A stretch of 26,365 nt of DNA from JBNGDW01 sp049975325 (GTDB lineage: Bacteria > Cloacimonadota > Cloacimonadia > JGIOTU-2 > JBNGDW01). The position numbers and the translations under genes were made by a program. Below, piece after piece: positions 1-8,580 of the stretch; the first letter of the stretch is position 1; each line of letters begins with the position of its first letter. The notes below the pieces were generated by a model, which did no database searches, had not been told where the DNA came from, and saw only the letters and a list, made by a program, of their open reading frames with translations. The stretch spans positions 1-26,365 of the forward strand of contig JBNGDW010000152.1 in assembly GCA_049975325.1 (NCBI GenBank). The letters run 5' to 3'.

Positions 1-1067
1 GTGTATCTTAACCTAATCTCAGAAGTTATGTTTGAGAAAAAATCGTGACTAATAATAGTATTAATCGCTCTGTTTAATTCGTTGCAATTTATCTCTTTTA
101 TACAAATTCCTATTTTATTATCTTCCAAAACTTTTTTTAGCCCTGGGTAATTATTGGTAATTACAGGCATACCATTATTAATATAAAAATATAATTTGTT
201 GGGGGCACAATAATAATTATTCAAATTGGTATTCTCGTAAAATAACAATCCGATGTCATAATCTTTTAAAAAATCAGATATCTCATTAAAAGGAACAGGG
301 GGTAACAATCTAATATTATCTTTTTTATTCTTTTTAATTAATCCTTCAATTTCTTCAACATAACTCTCATCACCAGGACCTACGATATCAAGTCTGACAT
401 TAGAGTTCATTTTAGTAAATGCACTTACAACTTCTTTATAGCATCTACCCTCTGTTATTGCACCAAGATAAATGATGTTAATTTTTTTGTTATTAACTGC
501 TTTCAGTTTAAAATCATTATTCTTATTTGGAAAATTTTCCAATAACATCAACTTATGATTAGGCACTTTATACATTTTCTGAAAATATTTCAATCTATTT
601 TCTTCGGCATGTATAATCACGTCACAGTACTTTAATAAATATTTTTCTATACCCTTCCAAACTATTTTTTTTATTCCCTTGTAAGTCACTAAAGCTAATT
701 CACAACTATCATAGATTAGTTGAATTGCTCCAATTTTTCTTTTAACAAAGAAACCCGTTAACAATGTTACTAAGTGGCAACATTCTATAAAATCTGGATT
801 TTCGTCAATGATTTGTTTCGAAATCAAATAGCAAAATTTTATTTGATTATAAAAAGTTGAAATTTTATTTTTGCCATAATAGTATGGGATACTTTTTATC
901 TCAAAATCATACTCATGTAGGTTTCCTGCTTTGTTGTTCAGATTACCTAAAAACAATATCACATTAATATCAGCTTTTTGCAAAGATTTTATCTGTTTTA
1001 AAATTCTACTTTTATAATGGATATTCCCAATATAAACAATAGCTGCCTTTTTTTGTATATTTTTCAT
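1..1067 (-). CDS. GT4-family glycosyltransferase, C-terminus cut by window edge
   Basis: I read this open frame directly; it starts at ATG 1067 and stays open to the window edge, giving about 355 residues of an incomplete protein. Near the visible C-terminus there is a typical GT4/GT-B donor-site stretch (GMPVITNNYPGLKKVLED), preceded by a YLGAITEGR segment and a DIVGPGDE strand as in Glycos_transf_1 domains. The N-terminal half has the Rossmann-like KAAIVYIGNI start. It likely transfers a sugar from an activated donor to the growing surface glycan on the cytoplasmic face of the membrane; donor and acceptor cannot be told. It begins 14 bp after the stop of the six-hairpin gene, so it is probably co-transcribed with it. 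An AGAGA stretch a few bases upstream is only a weak ribosome binding site. Confidence 0.85.
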   Translation of the reverse strand, partial: MKNIQKKAAIVYIGNIHYKSRILKQIKSLQKADINVILFLGNLNNKAGNLHEYDFEIKSIPYYYGKNKISTFYNQIKFCYLISKQIIDENPDFIECCHLVTLLTGFFVKRKIGAIQLIYDSCELALVTYKGIKKIVWKGIEKYLLKYCDVIIHAEENRLKYFQKMYKVPNHKLMLLENFPNKNNDFKLKAVNNKKINIIYLGAITEGRCYKEVVSAFTKMNSNVRLDIVGPGDESYVEEIEGLIKKNKKDNIRLLPPVPFNEISDFLKDYDIGLLFYENTNLNNYYCAPNKLYFYINNGMPVITNNYPGLKKVLEDNKIGICIKEINCNELNRAINTIISHDFFSNITSEIRLRY

Positions 1068-1081
1068 TGATTTATGATCTC

Positions 1082-2293
1082 TTAATTTTTTAACCATATC
1101 CAAAAATCAACTAATGCACGCAACATCCAAGCCTGACCCCACCGAATAAAAGGTATCTTAATTTTAAATCCTGACTCAAATGCTTTATAATAATACCAAC
1201 CTTCAGGAGATTTCATATCTTTCTCAATTTTAGAATAAACCTTGAAGAGCCATTGTTTATTTTCTATAGTTGGCTCTAATACTAATGAGTTGCATATCAA
1301 CGCTTCTGAACATGCATGAATATCTAAGTAAGTACTTCTATGAAATGGTAAATTAAGGAACACTTTTATCTTGGATGAATCTTTAAAAAAGTTTTTGCGG
1401 TAAAAACCATAATATTTCTTAAATGATTCCATAATTTTCCTATCTCCCGTCATTTCAGCAACATCATATAACATTCTTATTTCAAATCCAGAATGGTAAT
1501 GATCCATTTCGCCATTCTTACTCGAAGCTTTGCTATAGTAATATATGGAGCCATCACTATTTTGTTCAGAAATTGTAAAATTTGCAGCTTTTAATCCAAG
1601 GTTTATATACTTTTCACAGGAAATTTCTTTCCCAACCATTATAAGAAATTTTGCTACAAATAAATTGGCATTGTTAACTTGAAAATTATCCAATGGGGTA
1701 TAACTAAAGCAGACAGTGTTATTACCTGAATCGAATATATTTAGGTCATTAGTAAAAAACTCACAGATACTTTTACAAATCTCCAAACTTTTTATGTCGT
1801 TAAAAACTTTATACACCTTCCAAAATCCCTCACCAACATGGTATGTAACAACACTAGACGGAGTACCTTGAGGTATAAATATCGCACTTTCCCAGTCAAA
1901 CGGGTATCCCCAACATTTGTTTTCGTATCCTTCAGAACAATTATTTAATAGCCAATTTTTACATTTATCAATTAATTCTAAATATTTTTTATTATTTGTT
2001 TCTTCATACAGTTTAGTAAAAGAATAAAGAAACAAGCCCATTGCCTTTGCATTCACTTTTTTCTTAACATGGAGAATATTACGAAAAGCTATGGGAAAAA
2101 TTCCGGATATTTCATCAACGATTCTTCGCATTAGCCTTATCAGAAGTACATTATTATTCTCTAACAGAAATTTATAAAATTTTATAGCTTTTATATCATA
2201 TGGATCATAACCTTCCCAACCATTATTAATAATCCAGTTCTCCAAAGATTTTATGCTCGACTCAACTTTTTGAATCGCAATTTTATCATTCAT
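1082..2293 (-). CDS. Six-hairpin (alpha/alpha toroid)-like protein of the polysaccharide locus
   Basis: The 403-residue protein has no signal peptide and no clear membrane segment. It is rich in aromatic residues and alternates predicted helices, with WGYPFDWES (about 128-136), YHVGEGFWKVY (about 151-161) and a HYHSGFEIR motif (about 267-275), and ends in WGQAWMLRALVDFW. This pattern resembles (alpha/alpha)6 toroid proteins (six-hairpin glycosidase/epimerase-like) that occur in exopolysaccharide clusters and are often misnamed in databases. A role in processing or modifying the glycan or its precursor is inferred from neighbours: a flippase gene upstream and a glycosyltransferase 14 bp downstream. 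I cannot assign a reaction or catalytic residues. It could also be a non-enzymatic scaffold. Confidence 0.7.
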   Translation of the reverse strand: MNDKIAIQKVESSIKSLENWIINNGWEGYDPYDIKAIKFYKFLLENNNVLLIRLMRRIVDEISGIFPIAFRNILHVKKKVNAKAMGLFLYSFTKLYEETNNKKYLELIDKCKNWLLNNCSEGYENKCWGYPFDWESAIFIPQGTPSSVVTYHVGEGFWKVYKVFNDIKSLEICKSICEFFTNDLNIFDSGNNTVCFSYTPLDNFQVNNANLFVAKFLIMVGKEISCEKYINLGLKAANFTISEQNSDGSIYYYSKASSKNGEMDHYHSGFEIRMLYDVAEMTGDRKIMESFKKYYGFYRKNFFKDSSKIKVFLNLPFHRSTYLDIHACSEALICNSLVLEPTIENKQWLFKVYSKIEKDMKSPEGWYYYKAFESGFKIKIPFIRWGQAWMLRALVDFWIWLKN

Positions 2294-2384
2294 CTATCGA
2301 GAGGCTCACATTTATTATAATATTAAACTTTATCTCATCCTTGGTAATTATTTTGTAAAACAAAAAATTTTAAGACTTCTCGGA

Positions 2385-3854
2385 CTAACGCTTTTTAAGA
2401 AATTTTGCTTTCAAAAGTTGTAAAGTTTGAATCTCTTTCTGGCTAGGTTCCCCCATTAAAAAAAGCATCACAGTATAAACAACAACCCCGACAAATACAC
2501 TTAATATTAAATTTATAGGCACAAAAGAGGTCATGTTATTCCCTACAGGATACACTATCATCCCCATTATTGCTGAGGCGGCAGCTACTTTTACCAAAGA
2601 CTTAAAAGGAAACTTCCAGATAAATAACTTCCTTGAGAATACAACCACCATCAACAAAAGAAAAACATAAGATATAAAAGTAGTTACTGCTGCTGCCATA
2701 AAGCCATACTTGGGCACAAAGCCAAAATTAAGCCCTATGTTCAATAACCCTGAGGTACTAATGCAACACATTGTAAGATAAGTCTTTTTGTAAAAACGAA
2801 ATGCTGATTGGAATATCCACTGCAATCCAAAAAAAAATAATCCAAGAGAAACAAACGGGAAAATTGTATAACCAACGATATATTCAGTTACAGTGAAAAA
2901 ATGCATTATAGGATACGCTAAAACACTTAATCCAACCACAACAGGTAAGCAAATTATTATGTAATATCGCGTAAGTTTTTCGAGAAATTCACAGCTTTTA
3001 TCTTTCCCCTCTTTTTCCCATATATTTATCAACATTGGACCAGATGCTAATGTGATTGCAGACAGTATTAGAGTTATCCCTTTTTCAGAGATACCGTAAC
3101 CGGCAGAATATATCCCAACTTCTGTACTACCTCGAAAAAAACCCAATATGTATCGGTCAGATAAATTTAACAACCATGCAGCGAGTTGCGTTACCACTAA
3201 AGGAAAACCATATTTAAATACCTCTCGTGATAATGAAGCTGACAATTTTAACTTTAGAGAAATCTTTCCCACCGATTTTTGTAATAGAAACGGAAGGGAT
3301 ATAGCCAAACTTAGAATATTTCCATAAAGTAAGCCTTCTACTCCTAAATGAAAAAGTTTAACTAATAACACCCCAAAACCAATTCCTGCTATACTTTTCC
3401 AGACAGTAAAACCACTATACCAATTCGCCTGTCCCTTAATTCTTAAAAATTGTGTTAAAACGTTAAAACAGCAAGTTAAAATATTCAAGAATATGCCAAT
3501 TCCTAGATAAGAATATAATTCCGGAGACATAAAAGATCTGGCAAATATAAGAATACATATAAAAATTAAAGATACAACTAGTATAGAGATAAAAGTTAAC
3601 TTAATAATATTACTATTAAATTCATATATTTTTGAATCGCGTTGGTATGCAGGATAAAATCTAATTATAGACACAGATGCCCAACTAAGAAAAGTGGCAA
3701 ACAGACTAACGGTAGTAATTGTTAAGGAATAATTCCCATAATCTCCTGGCGGAAAAAGATGGGTAACAATGGGGATTGTAAGTAAACCAACTATTGCTGG
3801 TATAGCTAATGCAGGTAAATAATTCAGTGTATCCTTAAAAAATTCTTTAATCAT
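2385..3854 (-). CDS. Wzx-like polysaccharide flippase (MOP/MATE superfamily)
   Basis: This is a highly hydrophobic protein with about 12-14 predicted membrane segments. It begins IKEFFKDTLNYLPALAIPAI with TIPIVTHLFPPGDYGNYSL, the usual first helix and loop of RfbX/Wzx polysaccharide transporters, and has the central LSDRYILGFFRG motif of the family. It would flip lipid-linked repeat units across the inner membrane. I start it at ATG 3854 (489 aa). The frame is open to a TTG at 3941, which would add 29 residues without the family pattern. Neighbours are a Wzy-like polymerase upstream and the six-hairpin protein downstream on the same strand. Confidence 0.9.
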   Translation of the reverse strand: MIKEFFKDTLNYLPALAIPAIVGLLTIPIVTHLFPPGDYGNYSLTITTVSLFATFLSWASVSIIRFYPAYQRDSKIYEFNSNIIKLTFISILVVSLIFICILIFARSFMSPELYSYLGIGIFLNILTCCFNVLTQFLRIKGQANWYSGFTVWKSIAGIGFGVLLVKLFHLGVEGLLYGNILSLAISLPFLLQKSVGKISLKLKLSASLSREVFKYGFPLVVTQLAAWLLNLSDRYILGFFRGSTEVGIYSAGYGISEKGITLILSAITLASGPMLINIWEKEGKDKSCEFLEKLTRYYIIICLPVVVGLSVLAYPIMHFFTVTEYIVGYTIFPFVSLGLFFFGLQWIFQSAFRFYKKTYLTMCCISTSGLLNIGLNFGFVPKYGFMAAAVTTFISYVFLLLMVVVFSRKLFIWKFPFKSLVKVAAASAIMGMIVYPVGNNMTSFVPINLILSVFVGVVVYTVMLFLMGEPSQKEIQTLQLLKAKFLKKR

Positions 3855-3988
3855 TTCTGTTTTTACAATAAAAGGAGATGTATAAATGAACTTATAATAG
3901 TCTTTGTTTGTAGTATTATGACTACAGACTTCATAATTCAATTAAAAAGGGATAACCTCATCCATGAATTTGGCTTTTAATAAAATGA

Positions 3989-5350
3989 TTACTTAACTTT
4001 GATATGTTCATTAAGGATTAAATCGTTCACATCAATATTCTTTCGATAAATTGCGACAGACATGCCTAATAAAATTGCTAATAACAAACCAATGTGAGAA
4101 TATAGTGGAAACATATTAGAGAGATTAGCTATAATAAAAAGTATAATATATAATGTTGTTATAAAAAAGAACTTACTTTTTTCTTTTGATTTTTTCCAAA
4201 AATAACTTAAGCATGAAATTAAAAAACTAGAGAAAAGAAATAAAACTGGGATACCATAAAAAAATCCTATCAAAAGAAATTCATTATGGATTGCTAAGCC
4301 TTGTTTCCCTAAGGCATAGTCCTCTGACCATCCCGCATCCAATAAAGTATTATAGAAAACATCACTTTGAACACTACCAACACCAATTAGCCAATTCTTG
4401 GGAAGTTCTTTTAATAACGTTTTATCAAGAGTAAGCCGACCGCTTATTGTGTCAGCAAGTAGTCTTTCTCGGACAAAAGGAGACTCCATAAACCCAGTCT
4501 TAATGATGGGAACGAATGGAGGAAAAAATAAAAACACGAACACTATAGCAAAAACTCCCAATGTAATCATTTGCCAAACTTTCTTTTTCTTAACTTCAAT
4601 AAAATACAAAATTGATAAAAGTATTAGAACAACCCAACTCATGCGATGAAAAGTTAATACAATCCCTACTAAAAACAAAATAACTAAGTTATACTTAAGT
4701 AATCTACTACGAACTGCAAATAATGTTATAAAAGTACCGATTATTAAAAAATAAGCTTGAGTGTATTCAGCATTAAAAACCCCACTTGTTCTAAGAAGTC
4801 CACTAAATGCTTCTCGTTCTGCCCCTACTCTGATGAATAGAGGATCAACAAAAAACTGATATATACCAATTATACTGGAAAGTGTGCAAACAATTAAAAT
4901 TGCTTTTATAAAAACTTTTACCATCTCTTTATCTGTTGTCCTCTTTAGCACTAAGTAAATTACTAAAGGTGTTAGTATAGAAGAGAAAAATACTACTAAC
5001 TCTCTCATTGTCACTAACTCTAATAATTTATGAATTCCAGTAACTACAAATGAGAGAATAATAAAAAGGTAAAAATACTTTTCAAATGGGGGGTTATTTT
5101 TCGAATTTTTTCTTCTACTTTTAATTTTATTGGCCCAAATCAGGACAAGATAAATAGAAAAAAGGACGAGTATAACTCGACTAAGTCTAAGATCAAATGG
5201 TGCACCTTTTATATCGATATTAAAAACCGAACCTGTTAAAATCCAATAGATTATTAGGAATATGATAAATTTATGACTAGTATTAGTTTTTAACACAAGG
5301 TATAAAGCAATAAGTAATGTAATAAATAAATATATGTTAATTACATTCAT
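3989..5350 (-). CDS. O-antigen polymerase/ligase-like membrane protein (Wzy/WaaL type)
   Basis: The 453-residue protein has about 10-12 hydrophobic segments. A large periplasmic-type loop lies in the second half (about 280-345: VRERLLADTISGRLTLDKTL, NWLIGVGSVQSDV), followed by the short HNEFLLIGFFYGIPV stretch typical of Wzy_C (O-antigen ligase/polymerase) proteins. Family members polymerise lipid-linked repeats or ligate the glycan to an acceptor in the periplasm. In this locus, next to a flippase, polymerisation is the more likely role. The ATG start at 5350 lies 5 bp after the stop of the beta-helix lipoprotein gene, implying translational coupling. The hydrophobic sequence alone cannot separate Wzy from a ligase. 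Confidence 0.85.
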   Translation of the reverse strand: MNVINIYLFITLLIALYLVLKTNTSHKFIIFLIIYWILTGSVFNIDIKGAPFDLRLSRVILVLFSIYLVLIWANKIKSRRKNSKNNPPFEKYFYLFIILSFVVTGIHKLLELVTMRELVVFFSSILTPLVIYLVLKRTTDKEMVKVFIKAILIVCTLSSIIGIYQFFVDPLFIRVGAEREAFSGLLRTSGVFNAEYTQAYFLIIGTFITLFAVRSRLLKYNLVILFLVGIVLTFHRMSWVVLILLSILYFIEVKKKKVWQMITLGVFAIVFVFLFFPPFVPIIKTGFMESPFVRERLLADTISGRLTLDKTLLKELPKNWLIGVGSVQSDVFYNTLLDAGWSEDYALGKQGLAIHNEFLLIGFFYGIPVLFLFSSFLISCLSYFWKKSKEKSKFFFITTLYIILFIIANLSNMFPLYSHIGLLLAILLGMSVAIYRKNIDVNDLILNEHIKVK

Positions 5351-5355
5351 GCTTT

Positions 5356-6897
5356 TTACTTAAAATTTAAGATAACGCCTGCACTCTGGCAAAATGTTTC
5401 CAAGAATGGTTTATAAAATATCTCGCCATTTATATAAGGTGAATCATCATATTTATCTCTTAATAATTTATCTATTTCATATTCATTAATAGTAAAATAA
5501 TAATTATTTTCAGCATTAATATTATCATTAGCTGGATAGCCTTGATATCCATATAATTCAATTGCATAATCTTCGCAATCAAAGTTATTATAGTGAATGG
5601 TTGGCACATTACCCGGATAGGCAACTATCCCCTTTATAGAATAGAAATTATTATACTCAACTAATGGATTACAGGAATTTCTTAGAAACATCGATGTATT
5701 AGTTTTTTTTACTTCGTTATGCTGAATCGTCGATGAAACATCATACATCAAGTAAAAACCATAATCACAATTTTGTATATAATTATTTTTAATTTCTGGT
5801 GAGCTTTCATTCTTAATTCTTATACCATTCTCACACCCTTTCATAATATTCTTCTCAATCAAACCTTCAGACACCTGTAAATAATAAATCCCGCCTTGTT
5901 CATCATTATAAATATCTTCACACAGCAAATTACTACAAAAGACAGAATCTGCATTTGTTGCATGAAAGCCGCAGAAACTGTTTCTAAATATACAATTTGA
6001 GATTGAAAAGCCATTTACCGTAGAGAGCAAGCCAGTGCCAGCATTATCAAATTTGCAAAAGGAAACAGACTTATCAGGTGAGCCAGTTAGTTCAACGGAG
6101 TTGTAGGGAGAAAGGGAGACGGAGGATGGAGTACGGAGCGAATCATTGGATGTAAACCAAATCATATTATCTTCTTCGCCTATTGCAGTTAGATCGCCAC
6201 GAATTGTGAGTCTTACCCCAGGGTTCAGTCTAATTACTGCGCCGGGTTCAAGCGTTAGGGCACCAGAAATCTCTAAATAATCACCATATTCGGGCTCTAT
6301 TATATAATGGTGGTAAGATTCGAAAGTGGTGGGTTCAGAGATGTCCTCGTGTATGTACGTCTCTGGAAATAGTGTTAAATCGGCAGTGTTCTTTGTGTGT
6401 TCTTTCGAATCCAATGTAAAATTTAAAATGTAAAATGTAAAATTTGAAAGTGAGTTACTTCCTTCATTTATCTGTACATTATAAATATAACGAAATCCAA
6501 AGCCATGCTTCATCACCACAAGGTTATATCTGCCAGTTGGAATATCTGTTATTTTAAAATTTCCATTCGCATTGGTTTGTGTTTCTCTTATCGGTTCTGC
6601 AAATCTATGGTCAAACTCTGTATGTTGCGATATTTTTATTCCAATATGTGGATATTTGGCGTTTATACGGGTGATTGTGGTGTCGAGTTCGACAAGATTG
6701 TAAACTCCAATAATTATTCCGCTGTGATTAGTTTCTCCCTGTAGATGTATAGTTCCTGATAAGTTTCCAATTTGAGAGGAAGTAGTAGAAGTGCAGGAAC
6801 TTAGAACGATAAAGACTAATAGAATAAAAATAATCGCTGTGAAAAAAGGGAAAAGGGAAAGGGGAAAGGTTACTTTTTTATTCTTCTTTTTTTTCAT
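5356..6897 (-). CDS. Lipoprotein with carboxypeptidase-regulatory-like domain and right-handed beta-helix
   Basis: The N-terminus is a lysine-rich, hydrophobic signal ending in a lipobox (LSSC, Cys35), so the protein should be lipid-anchored. Residues about 38-155 form a CarboxypepD_reg-like beta-sandwich (NLSGTIHLQGE, then TNANGNFKITDIPTGRYNLVV). Residues about 230-480 are parallel beta-helix (PbH1/NosD-like) repeats with stacked N-x-I/F patterns such as NKSFCKF-type and KNNYIQNCDYGFYL rungs. Such proteins often bind or cleave polysaccharide, which fits the position directly upstream of wzy-like and wzx-like genes. Two oddities: residues about 8-20 are encoded by a TTTCCC-rich low-complexity tract, and residues about 150-161 by an AT-rich minisatellite also found between genes. 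The first 20 bp overlap the end of the upstream four-helix-bundle gene. A truncated paralogue lies at 7332-7563. Confidence 0.85.
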   Translation of the reverse strand: MKKKKNKKVTFPLSLFPFFTAIIFILLVFIVLSSCTSTTSSQIGNLSGTIHLQGETNHSGIIIGVYNLVELDTTITRINAKYPHIGIKISQHTEFDHRFAEPIRETQTNANGNFKITDIPTGRYNLVVMKHGFGFRYIYNVQINEGSNSLSNFTFYILNFTLDSKEHTKNTADLTLFPETYIHEDISEPTTFESYHHYIIEPEYGDYLEISGALTLEPGAVIRLNPGVRLTIRGDLTAIGEEDNMIWFTSNDSLRTPSSVSLSPYNSVELTGSPDKSVSFCKFDNAGTGLLSTVNGFSISNCIFRNSFCGFHATNADSVFCSNLLCEDIYNDEQGGIYYLQVSEGLIEKNIMKGCENGIRIKNESSPEIKNNYIQNCDYGFYLMYDVSSTIQHNEVKKTNTSMFLRNSCNPLVEYNNFYSIKGIVAYPGNVPTIHYNNFDCEDYAIELYGYQGYPANDNINAENNYYFTINEYEIDKLLRDKYDDSPYINGEIFYKPFLETFCQSAGVILNFK

Positions 6898-7264
6898 GAT
6901 ATCTTCTTTTTAGACTTCCAATTAAATTAATCAATTTGCCTTTTATGTTTTTAATATCCTTTAATAAATTATCAGATTTTAAATAATCAAGATTTTTTGC
7001 AATTTGCAGTTGAGTTTCAACTTCTGATATTGATCCTAAAGCGATATAAAGAAAATGAAGATAATCTTTTGTTGAATTACGAGAAGCACCTTCCGCAATA
7101 TTGGAAGGTATAGAAACTGAAGCTCTACGTATTTGATTTGTTAAACCATATCTTTCTGATTTCGGAAATTTATTAGTTTCTCTATAAATATTTGTAACAA
7201 AATCAATCGCTCCTTTCCAAACATCCAGATCTTCGTGGGTTTTTATTTCCTTTATTTTAGTCAT
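6878..7264 (-). CDS. Four-helix-bundle protein (23S rRNA IVP / Avd-like family)
   Basis: The 128-residue protein has the family hallmarks HEDLDVWKGAIDFVTNIY near the N-terminus and the strongly conserved SVSIPSNIAEGASRN in the middle (about 70-84), with four amphipathic helices. This is the TIGR02436/PF05635 family, first seen as ORFs in intervening sequences of 23S rRNA and related to the Avd accessory protein of diversity-generating retroelements. The function of free-standing copies is unknown. A GAGGAAGAG ribosome binding site precedes ATG 7264. The last 20 bp overlap the start of the beta-helix lipoprotein. No rRNA gene or reverse transcriptase is present in the window. Confidence 0.88.
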   Translation of the reverse strand: MTKIKEIKTHEDLDVWKGAIDFVTNIYRETNKFPKSERYGLTNQIRRASVSIPSNIAEGASRNSTKDYLHFLYIALGSISEVETQLQIAKNLDYLKSDNLLKDIKNIKGKLINLIGSLKRRYHEKKEE

Positions 7265-7331
7265 TTTAAACTCTTCCTCAAGTTATTAATATCTCGTTAT
7301 TTTTAACATTTCTCTTTTCCCTTTTCACCTT

Positions 7332-7563
7332 TCACACAATTCCGTTTTGTGGATATTTGGCGTTTATACGGGTGATTGTGGTGTCGAGTTCGACAAGATT
7401 GTATAATGCGACAGTAATGTCTGAGTGGTCGGATTCTCCCTGTAGGTGTATATTTCCTGATAAAGAGCCAGTAGAACTCTCAGTTGGGGATGAACAAGAA
7501 AGAAGGGAGAGTGAAGTTACCACGAGAAACAGAATGTAAAATGTAAAATTTTTTATTTTTCAT
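7332..7563 (-). pseudogene. Truncated, frameshifted paralogue of the beta-helix lipoprotein N-terminus
   Basis: The frame from 7523 encodes LLSCSSPTESSTGSLSGNIH and continues to VELDTTITRINAKYP, closely matching the lipobox and first domain of the lipoprotein at 5356-6897. A 56-bp block (7348-7403) is identical to 6647-6702. Homology stops abruptly and a TGA follows at 7332, so the rest of the first domain and the whole beta-helix are missing. At the 5' end, ATG 7563 is one base out of frame with the signal peptide; removing one A from the A-runs after the ATG would give MKIKNFTFYILFLVV leading into the lipobox. It is therefore most likely a dead fragment, unless the frameshift is a sequencing error. 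Confidence 0.75.
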
Positions 7564-7914
7564 CGTTATCCTTTGATGTTCTTACAATGGATGTTAGAAT
7601 TCGAATTATCTCTTTACAATCATTGAAATATTCCTGGTTGTTTAAATAACCTGTTTTATTTAAAAGTTTAATCCAGTATAATGTTTCACGACTTTCTTTG
7701 CTTGCAATGCTCATTTTTGATAGAAAATCTTTTTTACTCTGCGAAGCGGTAGCTTCGTGAACATTTGCTCCTATAGATGTCCCTGCACCTAGTAATTGTT
7801 TGGAAAGAATGTATTCTTTTCTTTTAAATTTTAGTTCTTTATATACTTCTACAGTTTTTACTGCAAAATCAAAACTTTTATCAATTATAACATTTTTTTC
7901 ACACTTACTTCCAT
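7553..7914 (-). pseudogene. Four-helix-bundle (IVP/Avd-like) gene with a 5' frameshift in a poly-A run
   Basis: A frame not opened by any ATG/GTG/TTG encodes NVIIDKSFDFAVKTVEVY, SKQLLGAGTSIGANVHEATA and ESRETLYWIKLLNKTGYL, ending DNDEK. This is the other common subtype of the TIGR02436 four-helix-bundle family, normally beginning MKxNVIxDKS. ATG 7914 (MEVSVKK) leads straight into it but is one base out of frame; the break lies in a run of seven A (coding strand), where eight would restore the frame. Either the gene is newly inactivated, it is rescued by slippage on the A-run, or the assembly has a homopolymer error. Its end overlaps the start of the lipoprotein fragment by 11 bp, mirroring the intact pair next door. 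Confidence 0.72.
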
Positions 7915-7930
7915 TTTTTAATTAAAAATT

Positions 7931-8073
7931 AAGAATTCAAAATTTAGAATGTAGAATTAGTGTTTTTTCTTGTTTTCTTGCCTGCTTCCTGTATTTAGAT
8001 CCCATTTTCTAAATTCCTTGGCGTCTCTTGGCGAGCCTGGCAGTTATTTCTCTTAACCGCAAAGGACGCAAAG
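7931..8073 (+). repeat. Long form of hairpin repeat R1, copy a
   Basis: An AT-rich lead (AATTTAGAATGTAGAAT), then a TTCCTGTATTTAGATCCCAT stretch and the hairpin arm CTTGGCGTCTCTTGGCG, end in AACCGCAAAGGACGCAAAG. The same order of blocks recurs at 11137-11285. The GC-rich part from 8016 folds on itself, with CTTGGCG..CTCTTGGCG pairing with the CGCAAAGGACGCAAAG arm. It fills the gap between two four-helix-bundle genes. No protein is encoded. Confidence 0.8.
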
Positions 8074-8115
8074 TATATCTTAAGGAAACAGGAAGCAGGA
8101 GAAAGGAAATAGGAA

Positions 8116-8478
8116 TCAAAATTTCTCCTGCCGTGTTTTAATTAAACTGTATAACATAGCTGATATTTCTTTTGTTATAACAATGAACTCTTTTGATTTT
8201 TGCTTAGATATTAATCCAATTTCAGCAGCGATATAAAGTTGAGTTCTCAGCTCACCACAGGAACCTTTGGCAATATGTAAGAACTGCCTGTATTCTTTAT
8301 TAGTATTTCTCTCATAACCTTCGGCAATATTGGATGGAATAGAAACTACTGATCTTTGAATTTGATCACGAAGTCCGTAATCTTTCCAATTTTTAAGTTC
8401 TTCATAAATCTGTATCGAAAGCCTGATGCTCTTTTTCCACACCTCAAGGTCTTCAAACTTTTCAATCTTCATCTTCAT
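8116..8478 (-). CDS. Four-helix-bundle protein (IVP/Avd-like), copy A of an identical pair
   Basis: The 120-residue protein carries EKFEDLEVWKKSIRLSIQIY and the family signature SVVSIPSNIAEGYERN (about 43-58), so it belongs to the TIGR02436/PF05635 four-helix-bundle family. Its function is unknown outside 23S rRNA intervening sequences and retroelement accessory roles. The start ATG 8478 has a purine-rich AGGAAAG ribosome binding site, supplied by the CCTGTCTCC tandem repeat read on the other strand. The identical gene at 9685-10047 shows recent duplication or an unresolved mobile unit. Together the copies flank a nucleotidyltransferase module. Confidence 0.88.
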   Translation of the reverse strand: MKMKIEKFEDLEVWKKSIRLSIQIYEELKNWKDYGLRDQIQRSVVSIPSNIAEGYERNTNKEYRQFLHIAKGSCGELRTQLYIAAEIGLISKQKSKEFIVITKEISAMLYSLIKTRQEKF

Positions 8479-8485
8479 AGTCTTT

Positions 8486-8520
8486 CCTGTCTCCTGTCTC
8501 CTGTCTCCTTTCTCCTATTC
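8486..8520. repeat. CCTGTCT tandem microrepeat
   Basis: Three CCTGTCT units followed by a degenerate CCTTTCTCCTATTC tail. On the minus strand this is a polypurine tract just upstream of the four-helix-bundle start and supplies its Shine-Dalgarno. The same tract is in the second copy (10055-10089). Confidence 0.85.
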
Positions 8521-8580
8521 TTTTCATTGGATAGTTCGTTTTCAGTCATTTTTTTCGGTTTACGGGTATCGGATTTCTAG

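Larger units (their letters stand above)
8058..8551. repeat. Direct repeat DR494, copy A (carries a four-helix-bundle gene)
   Basis: This block recurs at 9627-10120 with an offset of 1569 bp. By eye the copies are identical from 8066 to 8551 (486 bp), with one mismatch at 8065 in the bordering core. The left edge lies exactly in the shared CGCAAAGNACGCAAAG core; the right edge lies just after GTTTTCAGTCATT. It contains the whole four-helix-bundle gene plus purine-rich and pyrimidine-rich flanks on opposite sides. Confidence 0.95.

Noticed and set aside
3855..3941. 29-residue N-terminal extension of the flippase from a TTG codon
   Set aside because: It is polar and Cys/His-containing with no similarity to flippase N-termini; ATG 3854 fits the family.
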